Source: Actinopolyspora alba (GTDB lineage: Bacteria > Actinomycetota > Actinomycetes > Mycobacteriales > Pseudonocardiaceae). From it: a DNA stretch of 64,000 nt. Positions 16,129 to 25,142 of the stretch are shown in pieces. Below the pieces are notes generated by a model. The model worked only from the letters and a program-made list of their open reading frames with translations. It was not told where the DNA came from and ran no database searches. A program made the position numbers and the translations under genes. The stretch lies in contig NZ_FOMZ01000008.1 in assembly GCF_900112765.1 (NCBI RefSeq), forward strand, positions 1 through 64,000. Direction: 5' to 3'. Each line of letters opens with the position of its first letter. Position 1 is the first letter of the stretch.

Positions 16129-16961
16129 AGCGGGCGGCGGAACCCCTTCACCGCGAAGAAGGCACCGACCACCAGCAGCACCGCGCTGGTCCCCACGGCG
16201 GACAGCACACCGGTTCCCACCGGCATCGCCAGCGACAGGTCCCGGGAGGCGTCGACCGCGTAGGTCAGCGGGTTGATGCGCGCGACGATGCTCAACCAGT
16301 CGGGCAGCGCATCCAGCGGGACGAACGCGCTGGAGGCGAACATCAGCGGGAACATGGCCAGGAAGCCGACGCTCTGCATGACCTCCTCCTTGCGAACCCA
16401 CGAGGCGATCGCGAGGAAGACCCAGGTCAACGACCAGCTCACCAGCAGCGCGAGCAGCCACGCGCTGAAGGTGCCGAGGAATCCGCCCTTCGGGGAGAAG
16501 CCGAACAGCACGGCGGCGGCGCCCAGCAGGATCACCAGTTGCACCGCCGTCCGGAACAGGTCGGCGAGGCTGCGTGCCAGCAGCACCGAGCCCATCCTGA
16601 TGGGCAGTGAACGGAATCTGCCGAGCACACCGTTCTTCATGTCGGTGATCAGCCCCACCCCGGACTGCAGCGAGGCACCGATACCGGTGGTGACCAGGAT
16701 GGCGGGCATCAGGTAGTTGATGTAGCTACCGGTCTGGATGCTCGACATCAACGCCTTGCCGAAGACCTGGCTGAACAGCGTCAGCATGATCAGCGGTTGC
16801 AGCAGGCTGAAGACGACTATTCGGGGATCTTTCAGGACCGCGCGTAAGGATCTGCCGGTCAGCACCACGATCTGGGTCCACACCCCGGCGCCGTGCCAGT
16901 TGGTGCGGTCCGGCGTGGACTGTTGCGCTCCGGTTCGCGGAGCGGTGAGTGTACTGGTCAT
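16125..16961 (-). CDS. drrB: ABC-2 drug exporter permease, DrrB type
   Basis: The protein is 278 residues from ATG 16961, 16 bp after the ATPase stop. Six membrane segments are visible. Between the first ones lies the LQPLIMLTLFSQVFGKAL region, and the ABC-2 signature SSAFVPLDALPDWLSIVARINPLTYAVDASR stands near residue 230. Together with the upstream ATPase it forms a DrrAB-type exporter, known to pump anthracyclines and other hydrophobic compounds. Its stop overlaps the start of the glycosyltransferase gene. The substrate is unknown. It may protect against an endogenous or foreign antibiotic. Confidence 0.88.
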   Translation of the reverse strand: MTSTLTAPRTGAQQSTPDRTNWHGAGVWTQIVVLTGRSLRAVLKDPRIVVFSLLQPLIMLTLFSQVFGKALMSSIQTGSYINYLMPAILVTTGIGASLQSGVGLITDMKNGVLGRFRSLPIRMGSVLLARSLADLFRTAVQLVILLGAAAVLFGFSPKGGFLGTFSAWLLALLVSWSLTWVFLAIASWVRKEEVMQSVGFLAMFPLMFASSAFVPLDALPDWLSIVARINPLTYAVDASRDLSLAMPVGTGVLSAVGTSAVLLVVGAFFAVKGFRRPL

Positions 16962-16977
16962 CTGGACTTCCCGTCGC

Positions 16978-17925
16978 TCAGGCGGCCGGTTCGGCGGAGT
17001 GGTGGGCAAGGTTCAGGTAGACGTCGTCCAGCGTGGGCTCACCGAGGCCGAGGCCGCTGACCTCGATTCCGGCCTCGTCCAACGCGCGGACCACGACCGC
17101 GAGTTCGTGCGAGGCGTTGACCGGGGCGGTGATGGCGTTGCGCTGTTCGTCGTGCACCGGGCTGAGCCCGGCACGGCCGAGCGCCTCGAGGGCACGAGCG
17201 GAATCGGCGGCGTCGGCGAGCGTGGCGGTGGCGGTCCGCTGCCCCACCTCGGCCTTCAGCTCCTCGGCTGTTCCGGAGGCGATGACCTTGCCGCTGGAGA
17301 GCACGGTGATGGAGTCGGCGAGCCGGTCGGCCTCGTCGAGGTATTGCGTGGTCAGCAGCACCGTGGTGCCGTCGTCGACCAGGTTCTCCACGATCTGCCA
17401 CAGCCCCATCCGGCTGGTCGGGTCCAGCCCGGTGGTCGGCTCGTCGAGGAAGATCACGTCCGGATGACCGACCAGGCTGGCCGCCAGGTCCAACCTGCGC
17501 CGCATACCGCCGGAGTACGTCCGGGCGGGCCGCTTGGCCGCCTCTGTCAGCTCGAACAGGGTCAGCAGCTCCTCCGCCCGCTGCTTGGCGGCGCGCTTGG
17601 TCGCTCCCAGGAGCCTGGCGATCAGCACCAGATTGTCCAGTCCGGACAACTGCTCGTCGACGGCGGCGAACTGGCCGGTCAACCCGATGCGGGCACAGAC
17701 CTGCCTGCTCTGCCGCACGACGTCGTAGCCCGCGACGCGCGCTGTTCCGGCGGTCGGTGGTGACAGGGTGCTGAGGATGTTGACCAGCGTGGTCTTGCCC
17801 GCACCGTTGTGCCCCAGCAACCCCAGGACGTTGCCCTGGGGGACTCGCAGGCTCACGTCCTCGAGAGCCTTGAACTTTCCGAAATCCTTGGTTACGTTTT
17901 CGACCTCGATGGGCGGTCTTGCCAT
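16978..17925 (-). CDS. drrA: ABC drug exporter ATPase, DrrA type
   Basis: The protein is 315 residues. It has Walker A (GHNGAGKTT, residues about 38-46), a Q-loop (RIGLTGQFAAVDEQLSG), signature (YSGGMRRRLDLAASL), Walker B (VIFLDEPTTGLDP) and the H-loop position replaced by glutamine in LLTTQYLDEADRL, which is characteristic of the DrrA group. The C-terminal 90 residues carry the DrrA-specific extension ending GLGLGEPTLDDVYLNL. It powers the DrrB permease encoded 16 bp downstream. It is the second gene of the operon behind the TetR gene, with a 72-bp gap that may hold a second promoter. Confidence 0.92.
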   Translation of the reverse strand: MARPPIEVENVTKDFGKFKALEDVSLRVPQGNVLGLLGHNGAGKTTLVNILSTLSPPTAGTARVAGYDVVRQSRQVCARIGLTGQFAAVDEQLSGLDNLVLIARLLGATKRAAKQRAEELLTLFELTEAAKRPARTYSGGMRRRLDLAASLVGHPDVIFLDEPTTGLDPTSRMGLWQIVENLVDDGTTVLLTTQYLDEADRLADSITVLSSGKVIASGTAEELKAEVGQRTATATLADAADSARALEALGRAGLSPVHDEQRNAITAPVNASHELAVVVRALDEAGIEVSGLGLGEPTLDDVYLNLAHHSAEPAA

Positions 17926-17997
17926 TGTTTCCCTCTCACCGGTTCGGGCCGGTCGATGTCGGGGTTTGAGACGTCGGGGCTTGAGATCTCGGGGGCG

Positions 17998-18618
17998 CTA
18001 GGCCGCCAGCGCACCGCGCAGCAGCACATCGATGCGCGGGGCCAGTTTGGCGCGCGCCTCGTCGTCGGAGTTGCCGGCGAACCGCGCGCTCAGCAACAGG
18101 CCGAGCAACATGGCCGCGACGTCTTCGACGGGGACCCGCAGCCGTTGCTCGTCGGGAGCTATCAGTGCGGCGAACGCATCGGTCAGTTCGAGCACGAAAC
18201 GTGGCGGCTCGTGCCGCGCGGCCCGCTTCGCATCGTGGGTCTCGCGCTGGTGCAGATCGTAGTCGGAAGCGGCCAGATTGCGCTTCAGTTCACCCAGTCT
18301 GTCGAAGTGGTCGAGCACCAGCGCCGCCCCTTCGGTCAGTCTGGCGTCGATGGACTGGCTCGTTGATATCTCCCTTATCCGAGCACACACCTCGTCGGTG
18401 CGGAACGCCTCCGCGAGACAGGCACGGAGCAACTCGCCCTTGTCCGTGAAGACCCGGAAAACCGTCCCCTCCGCCACATCCGCCGCCTGGGCTATGGCCC
18501 GAGTGGTCACGTTCGCGCCCTGCTCGGCGAGCAGGGGCAACGTGGCTCGAACGATTTCGGTTCGCCGCTGTTCCGAACTCATCGCCGGAGCACGGCGGCG
18601 GGACTCCTGCGTGCTCAC
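17998..18618 (-). CDS. TetR-family repressor of the drug-export operon
   Basis: The protein is 206 residues. Its N-terminal helix-turn-helix region (about 18-65) reads RRTEIVRATLPLLAEQGANV, TTRAIAQAADVAEGTVFRVF, TDKGELLRACL. The C-terminal ligand domain has no recognisable specificity. The first gene of the TetR-DrrA-DrrB-glycosyltransferase operon, it is preceded at 18632-18649 by a perfect 18-bp palindrome 14 bp upstream of its start. It is therefore very likely autoregulated, with release by the exported or modified drug. ATG 18618 is used; ATG 18582 (MSSEQRR) is an alternative. Confidence 0.88.
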   Translation of the reverse strand: MSTQESRRRAPAMSSEQRRTEIVRATLPLLAEQGANVTTRAIAQAADVAEGTVFRVFTDKGELLRACLAEAFRTDEVCARIREISTSQSIDARLTEGAALVLDHFDRLGELKRNLAASDYDLHQRETHDAKRAARHEPPRFVLELTDAFAALIAPDEQRLRVPVEDVAAMLLGLLLSARFAGNSDDEARAKLAPRIDVLLRGALAA

Positions 18619-18631
18619 ACCCCCATCATAA

Positions 18632-18649
18632 TGAGTGAGTACTCACTCA
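18632..18649. promoter_or_regulatory. Perfect TetR-type operator
   Basis: TGAGTGAGT followed directly by its reverse complement ACTCACTCA, 18 bp with no mismatch. It is centred about 23 bp upstream of the repressor start, where it would overlap the promoter of the drug-resistance operon. Confidence 0.8.
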
Positions 18650-18699
18650 GCAACCTGCGCGGGCGGGTGCCCGCGGTCGAACGGACACCCGGTCGGCGT

Positions 18700-20118
18700 T
18701 CAGGAAAGAACCCCGGCACCGCTCACGCCGACCGGCCGGACGCTGCGACTGGCGGACTCGCTGTCCAGCAGGAAGTCGCACCGCTCGACGCACCCCTGAC
18801 GAGCTCGCAACCTGTCCACAGCGGGCTCCAACCCTGCCGCGGCGGCCACCACGGTGATCGACTCCACGGGAAGGTCGTGCACCCGGTACTCCCCTTCCGG
18901 GGAGGTCAGCATCCTCGCGATCTGGACACCACGTCCATCCGTCACGGTGACACTGGCACCCGGCACGGCAGCCCCGGAACCGTCGGTCACCGAACCGGCG
19001 AGCGTGCGGTGGTGCGCCGGTTCGGGAGCCTCCAAAGCCGGGTCGACGGTGACACCGCTCTCGTCCCCGTGCTCGTACTCCTCGCCGGAAGTCCGCCCGG
19101 CCGACTCACCGGACCGCTCCCGCTGCTCGCCGTCCCGCTGTTCGTAGGTCCGCTGCTCGGTGGTCCGCGCCGCGCGCCGCTCGGCGCGGAAATGATTGAA
19201 CACGACCAACGCCACACCGAGTACCACCCAGGCGCACAGCACGAGCGTGCCCCGCGCCGCCCCGGCACCGTCGAAGTAGAGAATGCCGCGCATCGCGTCC
19301 ACGGCATTACCCAGCGGCATGATGTGGTGCAGGAACTGAAAGATCGGGTGCACGAAGTGCAACGGGATAGCACCACCGCTGGAGGGCAGGCTCAGCAGCA
19401 CGAAGAGCCCGATGGCCACGCCGGGTATGAACTGCTTGACGATCGGCACCAACCCGTAGGCGGTCCAGGCGATTCCCTGCGTGAGCAGGAAGCCGACCAG
19501 CAGCAGCAACGGGTCGTTGTGGATGACGTCCAGCGAGAGCGCTGTGAAGTAGCAGATCAGCGTCGAGACCATTCCGAAGCCGACCATCGATCCCAGCTTC
19601 TGCCGGGTGGTCAACTGTGCCCGCAGCAGCATCATCACCAACACGTAGGGGGCGATGTTCAGAGCCATCAGGCAGTAGAACAACCCGGTCCCCATCACGT
19701 CCCCGGGAGCGGTGGCGGCCAGATCGGTCGTGCTCAGCCGCTGCCCCGCCCGGGCGGCCACCGGGGCGAAGGACTGCCGCAGCATCTGCACGGCCATCCT
19801 GCCGTTGGCACTGGCGTAGAACATCTCGCCGTCGGCCGGATCGTAGGCGGCTACCACGTCCCGGTCCAGCACCGCCCGTCGCGCGGCCTGCTCACTGGAG
19901 ACGGCGGATATGTCGTAACCGTCCGGAACCGAGTTGCCGAACGAGACCTCGATACCGGCGGCGGCCTGCTCACCGACCACAGCCACCGGCACGTTGTGCG
20001 GCGCGGGCGCGTGGAACGGGATCAGGTAGAACACCATGAACCCGACGACGAAGAACATCGGGAACCACAGCGTCGACGCCAACTTGCGAGCCAACGACTT
20101 CAGCTCTTCCTTCGGCAC
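18700..20118 (-). CDS. YhgE/ABC-2-like membrane protein with C-terminal carboxypeptidase-regulatory-like domain
   Basis: The protein is 472 residues and starts at GTG 20118, with GAGGAG six bases upstream. An N-terminal membrane anchor (about 15-35) and an extracytoplasmic region with VPVAVVGEQAAAGIEV resemble the YhgE/Pip exporter-like family. Five further membrane segments (about 150-310) follow, including LTTRQKLGSMVGFGMVS. Then comes a charged linker (ERRAARTTEQRTYEQRDGEQ) and a C-terminal beta-sandwich of the carboxypeptidase-regulatory type (AGSVTDGSGAAVPGASVTVTDG, then EGEYRVHDLP). That fusion is unusual. The gene has its own promoter, divergent from the TetR gene at 20496. Transported substrate unknown. 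Confidence 0.7.
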   Translation of the reverse strand: MPKEELKSLARKLASTLWFPMFFVVGFMVFYLIPFHAPAPHNVPVAVVGEQAAAGIEVSFGNSVPDGYDISAVSSEQAARRAVLDRDVVAAYDPADGEMFYASANGRMAVQMLRQSFAPVAARAGQRLSTTDLAATAPGDVMGTGLFYCLMALNIAPYVLVMMLLRAQLTTRQKLGSMVGFGMVSTLICYFTALSLDVIHNDPLLLLVGFLLTQGIAWTAYGLVPIVKQFIPGVAIGLFVLLSLPSSGGAIPLHFVHPIFQFLHHIMPLGNAVDAMRGILYFDGAGAARGTLVLCAWVVLGVALVVFNHFRAERRAARTTEQRTYEQRDGEQRERSGESAGRTSGEEYEHGDESGVTVDPALEAPEPAHHRTLAGSVTDGSGAAVPGASVTVTDGRGVQIARMLTSPEGEYRVHDLPVESITVVAAAAGLEPAVDRLRARQGCVERCDFLLDSESASRSVRPVGVSGAGVLS

Positions 20119-20369
20119 ACCGGCTCCTCGCCATGATCGCGGAAAAGATTGCGAACGGTGGACCGTGGAGCCACTGGTCGATCACCGACGCGACGGGGCG
20201 CCCGGGAACCACTCACGAGCCGATCGACACTCGGCCCGGCCGGGATGGGAGTCCACGAACCGCTGACCGTTAGGCAGCACCGCTCCCGGCGCCGTAAGGC
20301 ACTCTAACAGATCGGTGCAGCGACTGCAAAAATGCAACTACGCATATTCATGGTGATCGGCCCCACACG

Positions 20370-20429
20370 CCCGGTTTGTCCGAGCACTGCCCGGTTTGTC
20401 CGAGCACTGCCCGGTTTGTCCGAGCACTG
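20370..20429. repeat. Three tandem 20-bp repeats in a divergent promoter
   Basis: The unit CCCGGTTTGTCCGAGCACTG occurs three times without a mismatch at 20370, 20390 and 20410. A 20-bp period places each copy on nearly the same helix face. The last copy contains a TTGTCC that can serve as a -35 box for the TetR gene at 20496. The repeats may be an operator array for that TetR protein or another regulator. Confidence 0.85.
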
Positions 20430-20445
20430 ACAGCCCCACTACGAT
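20416..20445 (+). promoter_or_regulatory. Candidate promoter of the TetR gene
   Basis: TTGTCC (20416-20421) and TACGAT (20440-20445) are 18 bp apart. The -35 box lies inside the third 20-bp repeat. A GAGAGG ribosome site precedes ATG 20496. Confidence 0.5.
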
Positions 20446-20495
20446 GAAGCCCCAGCTCAGCAGCGGCGGCATCGCAGCAGCCAGGGAGAGGGCAC

Positions 20496-21161
20496 ATGGC
20501 CAGATCAGCGCACACCGCGCCCGGCACAGCTGGAACCACTCCGGCCTCCGACGCGGGTGAAGCTGGCTCCGGTGGGCTGCGCGAGCGCAAGAAACGCGCC
20601 ACCCGCCAGGCCCTGCAACAGGCGGCCGTCCGACTGTTCCGCGAGCACGGCCCCGGCGCGGTCACTGTGGAGGACATCTGCGCCGGCGCCGACGTCTCCC
20701 CACGGACGTTCTTCAACTACTTCACTTCCAAGGAGGAAGTACTCGTCCCGTGGGATCGGGACACCATCGACAGCACCTCGACACGCGTCCTGGAACGGCC
20801 TCCCGAGGAGGAACCGCTCGAAGTGGCCCGGGCGGTGCTCGGCGAGGCCATCGGCACGGCGATGAACGGTCCCACCTGGCGTGATCAGGCCGTCGTGCTT
20901 CGACACCACCCCGAACTGATCGAAAAAATCGTGACCTCGTTCCGCACGTTGGAGGCCTCGCTGGCCGAGGGCTTCGCCGCGCGACTCGGCAGGACCACCG
21001 AGGACGTGTACGTGCGGCTGCTGTCCGCCACGACGATCACCACGCTCCGGGTCTCGGTGCAGAGCTGGCAGGACTCCGAATCCGACGAGAGCCTGCGGCA
21101 CTACCTCGACGAGACCTTCGAACGACTGCGGCAGGGACTGCGTCCGAACGAGCTCGGCTGA
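20496..21161 (+). CDS. TetR-family transcriptional regulator
   Basis: The protein is 221 residues. A disordered 25-residue N-terminal tail precedes the helix-turn-helix: RERKKRATRQALQQAAVRLF, EHGPGAVTVEDICAGADVSP, RTFFNYFTSKEEVL. The aromatic FFNYF in the recognition helix is typical of one actinomycete TetR subgroup. The C-terminal domain matches the common actinomycete TetR ligand domain (ARAVLGEAI, ESDESLRHYLDETFERL). It is divergent from the membrane exporter-like gene, and the shared 378-bp intergenic region holds three 20-bp repeats, so it probably controls that gene and itself. Confidence 0.85.
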   Translation: MARSAHTAPGTAGTTPASDAGEAGSGGLRERKKRATRQALQQAAVRLFREHGPGAVTVEDICAGADVSPRTFFNYFTSKEEVLVPWDRDTIDSTSTRVLERPPEEEPLEVARAVLGEAIGTAMNGPTWRDQAVVLRHHPELIEKIVTSFRTLEASLAEGFAARLGRTTEDVYVRLLSATTITTLRVSVQSWQDSESDESLRHYLDETFERLRQGLRPNELG

Positions 21162-21520
21162 CTCATACCACTCCGCCCCCCTGGCCGCGACCGCCCCATA
21201 CTCACATTCGAGCGGTTCCCCGAAATCATGGAACCGAATTCACTTTACATCGCGGCAAAACCGAAAACATCGGTTCAGGGCGTGATCTCGCACGAGCGCA
21301 TCCGCTGGTTGATGAACAATATTTCCGGCGGTTGGTACTCATCGAAAAAGAAATGAACGCCGCGCGGTGACACCGGAAAACGATCGAGCGTTTCGGAACG
21401 ACACGCGCTATGGTGCTTGACACCGGCCGAGAACGGCACTGAGCGGCAACGCCGACTGTAGAACCCGAAACGGGACCAAACGCGACTACTCGCACTGTTC
21501 TTGCGGTGAGAGGGGAAACA
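21162..21520. other. AT-richer intergenic region before the GT-C gene
   Basis: About 360 bp, locally AT-rich around 21220-21345. No supported small gene. It presumably carries the promoter of the downstream gene. Confidence 0.4.
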
Positions 21521-23068
21521 GTGGCGGTCACCGAAGTAACGCGGGACGAAAAATCCTCACCTTCATTTTCCAGTAGTGCACTACCAAACCGATCGGGAAA
21601 ACGGGAAACCGCGCTGGTGGCCGGTGGTGCGGCACTGCTCGCCGGACTCGTGTTCATGCTCGTGCGAGGCGGACTCACGGACGACGCCTACATCACCATC
21701 GACTTCGCACGTAACCTGGCCCTTCACGGCCACTGGGGAATGATCCAGCAGGAATTCTCCAACACCGCCACCTCGCCACTGAACGTGCTGGTACTGGCGG
21801 CACTGACCTTCCTGCTGCGGCAGCCCGTGCTGGCACTGGGCGCCCTCTTCGTACTCGCCAACGCGGTCCTGGCCGTGGCACTGCACCGCTCCGCACGGCA
21901 CAGTGATTTCTCGCGCCTGACCGTGGTCCTCGGCACACTGCTCGTGCTGACCAACCCGTTCCTGCTCTCCTCGGTCGGGTTGGAGATGACGCTGGCCTCC
22001 GCGCTGCTGGGACTGCTACTGCTGGGGGCCACCACACACAACCGGGTGTTGTTCGGCGTAGCGGCCGGGCTGCTCGCGTTGACCAGGCTGGACCTGGGCG
22101 TCTTCGTCGTGGTGTTGCTGTTGGGTCGCCCCGCGCTGTGGCGGAAATTCTGGCGCTGGCTGGTGCCCGCCTGCCTCGTATCACTGCCGTGGTTCGGCTT
22201 CAGCTGGTTCGCGTTCGGCTCGGCCGTGCCCGACACGCTGGTACTCAAGCAGATGCAAGAAGCCTGGGGCAGCTGGAGCTTCGGCAACGGACTGCGACTG
22301 TACTACGAGGTGTATCCCGCCGCGACCATCGCGGCGCTGAGCACGGTGGCGCTCGGAGCGCTCGCGCTGCCGGTATGGCTGGTGACACGACTGCTGCGCA
22401 ACGCGAAAGCGCACAGGCTGCACCCCTGGGCGCTCATGGGAGTGGGCGGGGTAGCGCACTTCTACGCCTACACCACGCTCGGGGTTCCGCCGTACCACTG
22501 GTACTACGTTCCGAGCATGCTAGGTCTCACGGTGTTCCTCGCCGGCGTGATCGGAGCCGTTACTACGGGGGCCGCCCGACAACGACGGGGAATTCCGGTG
22601 CTGGCCGCGACTGTGGCGGTGGCCCTGGGAACCGCGATGTTCGCCAACCAGGCCAGGATCGTGGTGGAAACCGGGATGCCCTGGCAGCGCGCCACGATCA
22701 CGACCAACTGGGCGACACCGGCGGACTACGCCAGGATCGGGAACCTGCTGGAACAGCGGATCGGCGACGCCACGGTACGCAGTCCCGGCGAGATCGGGAC
22801 TCTGGCCTACTTCTGCGAATGCTCCATAGTGGATGGACTGTCCGACCGTGGATACCTGGCCGATGACGTCAACAAGCGCATAGCGGAGGCCGGACCGGTT
22901 ACCGGAACCCTGCTACGTGCGAACTACCGGAACTTCACTCCCGTGGAACCGCGCGAGGTCAACTACGTCCTGACCAGGGTCATGGGCCGCGGACCCGTCC
23001 CGGCCTGGAACATCGACTCACCGTGGACCGAGCCCGCACACCTCGTGCTCAAGAAGGTGGACCACTGA
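21521..23068 (+). CDS. Polytopic membrane protein, GT-C-type glycosyltransferase candidate
   Basis: The protein is about 515 residues. GTG 21521 is preferred because AGAGGGG lies seven bases upstream; GTG 21506 is also in frame. After the first membrane helix comes LTDDAYITIDFARNLALHGHWG, an acidic DD motif in the first outer loop as in GT-C enzymes that use polyprenyl-phosphate sugars. About ten more membrane segments follow, then a C-terminal soluble region (about 400-515). The pattern resembles actinobacterial arabinosyl- and mannosyltransferases of wall glycan synthesis, so it is likely at the plasma membrane. Its last 20 bases overlap the 3' end of the convergent siderophore gene. Confidence 0.65.
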   Translation: MAVTEVTRDEKSSPSFSSSALPNRSGKRETALVAGGAALLAGLVFMLVRGGLTDDAYITIDFARNLALHGHWGMIQQEFSNTATSPLNVLVLAALTFLLRQPVLALGALFVLANAVLAVALHRSARHSDFSRLTVVLGTLLVLTNPFLLSSVGLEMTLASALLGLLLLGATTHNRVLFGVAAGLLALTRLDLGVFVVVLLLGRPALWRKFWRWLVPACLVSLPWFGFSWFAFGSAVPDTLVLKQMQEAWGSWSFGNGLRLYYEVYPAATIAALSTVALGALALPVWLVTRLLRNAKAHRLHPWALMGVGGVAHFYAYTTLGVPPYHWYYVPSMLGLTVFLAGVIGAVTTGAARQRRGIPVLAATVAVALGTAMFANQARIVVETGMPWQRATITTNWATPADYARIGNLLEQRIGDATVRSPGEIGTLAYFCECSIVDGLSDRGYLADDVNKRIAEAGPVTGTLLRANYRNFTPVEPREVNYVLTRVMGRGPVPAWNIDSPWTEPAHLVLKKVDH

Positions 23069-25142
23069 GCCCCTCGGCTTGAACGGAGTCCCACTCGGGC
23101 AACGGGCCGGACATCGGGTTGGGCTGCGGCAGGTAGACATCCCCCTCGTCAGGGCGCAGCCGCATGGTGGCCAGCGCCTTCTGCGGCAACTCGGGAGCGG
23201 ACAGCGCCGCGAGATCCGCGGCGAGCGCCGCGCCACCCCGTTGCCCGACCCGTGCGGCCACTGCCGAGACCGCCTCACGCACGATCCGCCACGCCACCGC
23301 TCCCGGCAGGGCGCACGAACGCTGCAGCAGCGACACCACCTCGGCCAGGTTCGCCTGCAACGTGGCGTGGCACATCTTGGCACGCAGCACCGCCGGATCC
23401 TCGGTGGTCGTGACTCCCGGCCGCGTCGTCGGCACCTCGTGGCCCGCCGCCCGCAGCCGACCCGAATGCACTCGCACACCGGCGAAATCACGCAGCAGCA
23501 GCCGGGCCGGGCGGGAACGCCGCACCACTACCAGGGTGTTCTGCAGATGTGCCTCCACGGCGATGCCGTAGCACGACAGCAGCGGCAACGTGGCGGCGAG
23601 CAGCGATTCCGCGTAGTCCCGCAGGAACCATCTGGCCACTTCGGCGCGTGTGACGCGGTCGCGCAGCGCCACGGTGTCCACCAGCTCCACCAGCAACGGC
23701 TCCCCCGAGACGGGCGAGAGTGCCAGCAGGGCGGCGGCGGTAACGGCCTGCTCGTCCTCGTGGAGCGAATCAGCGGGGTCCTCGCGCAGCAACGCGGACA
23801 GGCCACGCCTCCGACCGGGCGAGGCCGAACCGCCTTCCGACGGCTCGAAGGCGATCCCGGCGAGGTCGGGGACGACCCCCGCACCACTCGACAGAACCCG
23901 ATCCGCGGCGAACAGTTTCCGCAACAACGTGCCGACCACGGGGCCGTCCCGGGTACTCTCCGGCGCGATGGTGCGCCTGGCCGAGGTCAACAGCACGTCC
24001 AGTGCCGTTTTGACGGTCAGCCGTCGCCCGTGCCTGCCGGGACGATCGGTCACCAGGGTTCGCACCGAGAGAGTGGGTCTGCACGGCAGCCGCGGCTCGT
24101 CGAGCAGCAGCAGCGCGCCCGAGGAGAGTTCGGCGGAGTACTCGCGCGGCACGACCTCGCGCGCCTGCCAGGGATGCACCGGAATCAGCAGGTAATCCGA
24201 CGGATCAGCACCCCGTTGAAGCAACTCCCGGCGCGTTCCGGCCGCCAACGCCGGAAAGTGCTCGGCGAGTAGCTCGCCGACCGAACGCCCGGACTCGTCC
24301 GGTGTGGACCGCACGAAACCACGCCGCACCGCCGCGAAGCGCAGCTCGACCACCCGCCCGGATTCGGCGGTGTAGCGCGTGGAGTCGACGGCGGAGAAGC
24401 CGCCCCGCACCTTGCCGCAGGGATGCGTGTTGTGCCCCTCGACCGTCAGCGCGTCCAGCTCGAGCGTGACCTCACTGGCGGAGTGCCGGAACGCCAGCGT
24501 GGGTAGCAGACCCGTGGTTCCGAGAGCGGTGGCCCGAAGAGCCACGGCCGCCGCCCCGCGTCGAACCGTCGCGCGGGACAGCGCCAGATTCCGGGCGGAA
24601 TCGGCGAGTTCGTTCCGCAGCCCGCGCCGGTCGTCGGCCTCGGTCCCGGGTCGCAGCACGTCGATCAGCTGTCCTGGCCGTTCCAGTTCGACTGGCGCGG
24701 CACCGTCGTCGAACAGCACCGGCCCGTGGACCCGGTACAACCCGAACGGTGAGTCCGCCGAGCACACCGTCACGAGCGTGCCGCCGTTCAGCCGCACCAG
24801 CACCGACCCGCCCTCGCGAGAGCGCCACCGGATCCGCAGTGCCCCGACGGCACCGCTGGACAACCCCAGGCGGTGTGCCACCGCCTCGTTCGAGGCATCG
24901 TCCCGGGGAAGAGGGAGTCGGAAAACCTCCACAGCACCGGGCAGCAGTTGTTCGCGCAACAACGCGGCAAGGGCGTGGTGAGCGGTGTCCCGCCGCGCTG
25001 CCGGCAGTTCCGCCACCCAGTCCTCGGCCAATTCGGCGTCCTCGGCGCGTAGTTCGCGCAGCATCGCTCGCTCATCGACGTCGAACGAGTCCGAATCCCC
25101 CGGGAAGGGGACCTCACCGGTGAACACGACCTCGCGAGTCAT
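23049..25142 (-). CDS. NIS siderophore synthetase (IucA/IucC family), second gene
   Basis: The protein is 697 residues from ATG 25142, overlapping the upstream stop by ATGA. IucA/IucC hallmarks are seen: EGHNTHPCGKVRGGFS (the ATP-binding HP-K motif, about residue 235), DYLLIPVHPWQAREVVP, RPTLSVRTLV, LTVKTALDVLLTSARRTI, and GIAVEAHLQNTLVVV followed by LLRDFAGVRV near residue 520. The C-terminal FhuF-like helical end reads RAKMCHATLQANL. These enzymes join a carboxylate (often citrate) to an amine or amino alcohol using ATP. It pairs with the neighbouring homologue; the two probably act in succession. No transporter, decarboxylase or monooxygenase gene is next to them. Confidence 0.92.
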   Translation of the reverse strand: MTREVVFTGEVPFPGDSDSFDVDERAMLRELRAEDAELAEDWVAELPAARRDTAHHALAALLREQLLPGAVEVFRLPLPRDDASNEAVAHRLGLSSGAVGALRIRWRSREGGSVLVRLNGGTLVTVCSADSPFGLYRVHGPVLFDDGAAPVELERPGQLIDVLRPGTEADDRRGLRNELADSARNLALSRATVRRGAAAVALRATALGTTGLLPTLAFRHSASEVTLELDALTVEGHNTHPCGKVRGGFSAVDSTRYTAESGRVVELRFAAVRRGFVRSTPDESGRSVGELLAEHFPALAAGTRRELLQRGADPSDYLLIPVHPWQAREVVPREYSAELSSGALLLLDEPRLPCRPTLSVRTLVTDRPGRHGRRLTVKTALDVLLTSARRTIAPESTRDGPVVGTLLRKLFAADRVLSSGAGVVPDLAGIAFEPSEGGSASPGRRRGLSALLREDPADSLHEDEQAVTAAALLALSPVSGEPLLVELVDTVALRDRVTRAEVARWFLRDYAESLLAATLPLLSCYGIAVEAHLQNTLVVVRRSRPARLLLRDFAGVRVHSGRLRAAGHEVPTTRPGVTTTEDPAVLRAKMCHATLQANLAEVVSLLQRSCALPGAVAWRIVREAVSAVAARVGQRGGAALAADLAALSAPELPQKALATMRLRPDEGDVYLPQPNPMSGPLPEWDSVQAEGLSGPPS

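Noticed and set aside
18631-20136. Plus-strand open frame opposite the membrane exporter-like gene
   Set aside because: Starts inside the perfect TetR operator and is the shadow of the minus-strand gene.
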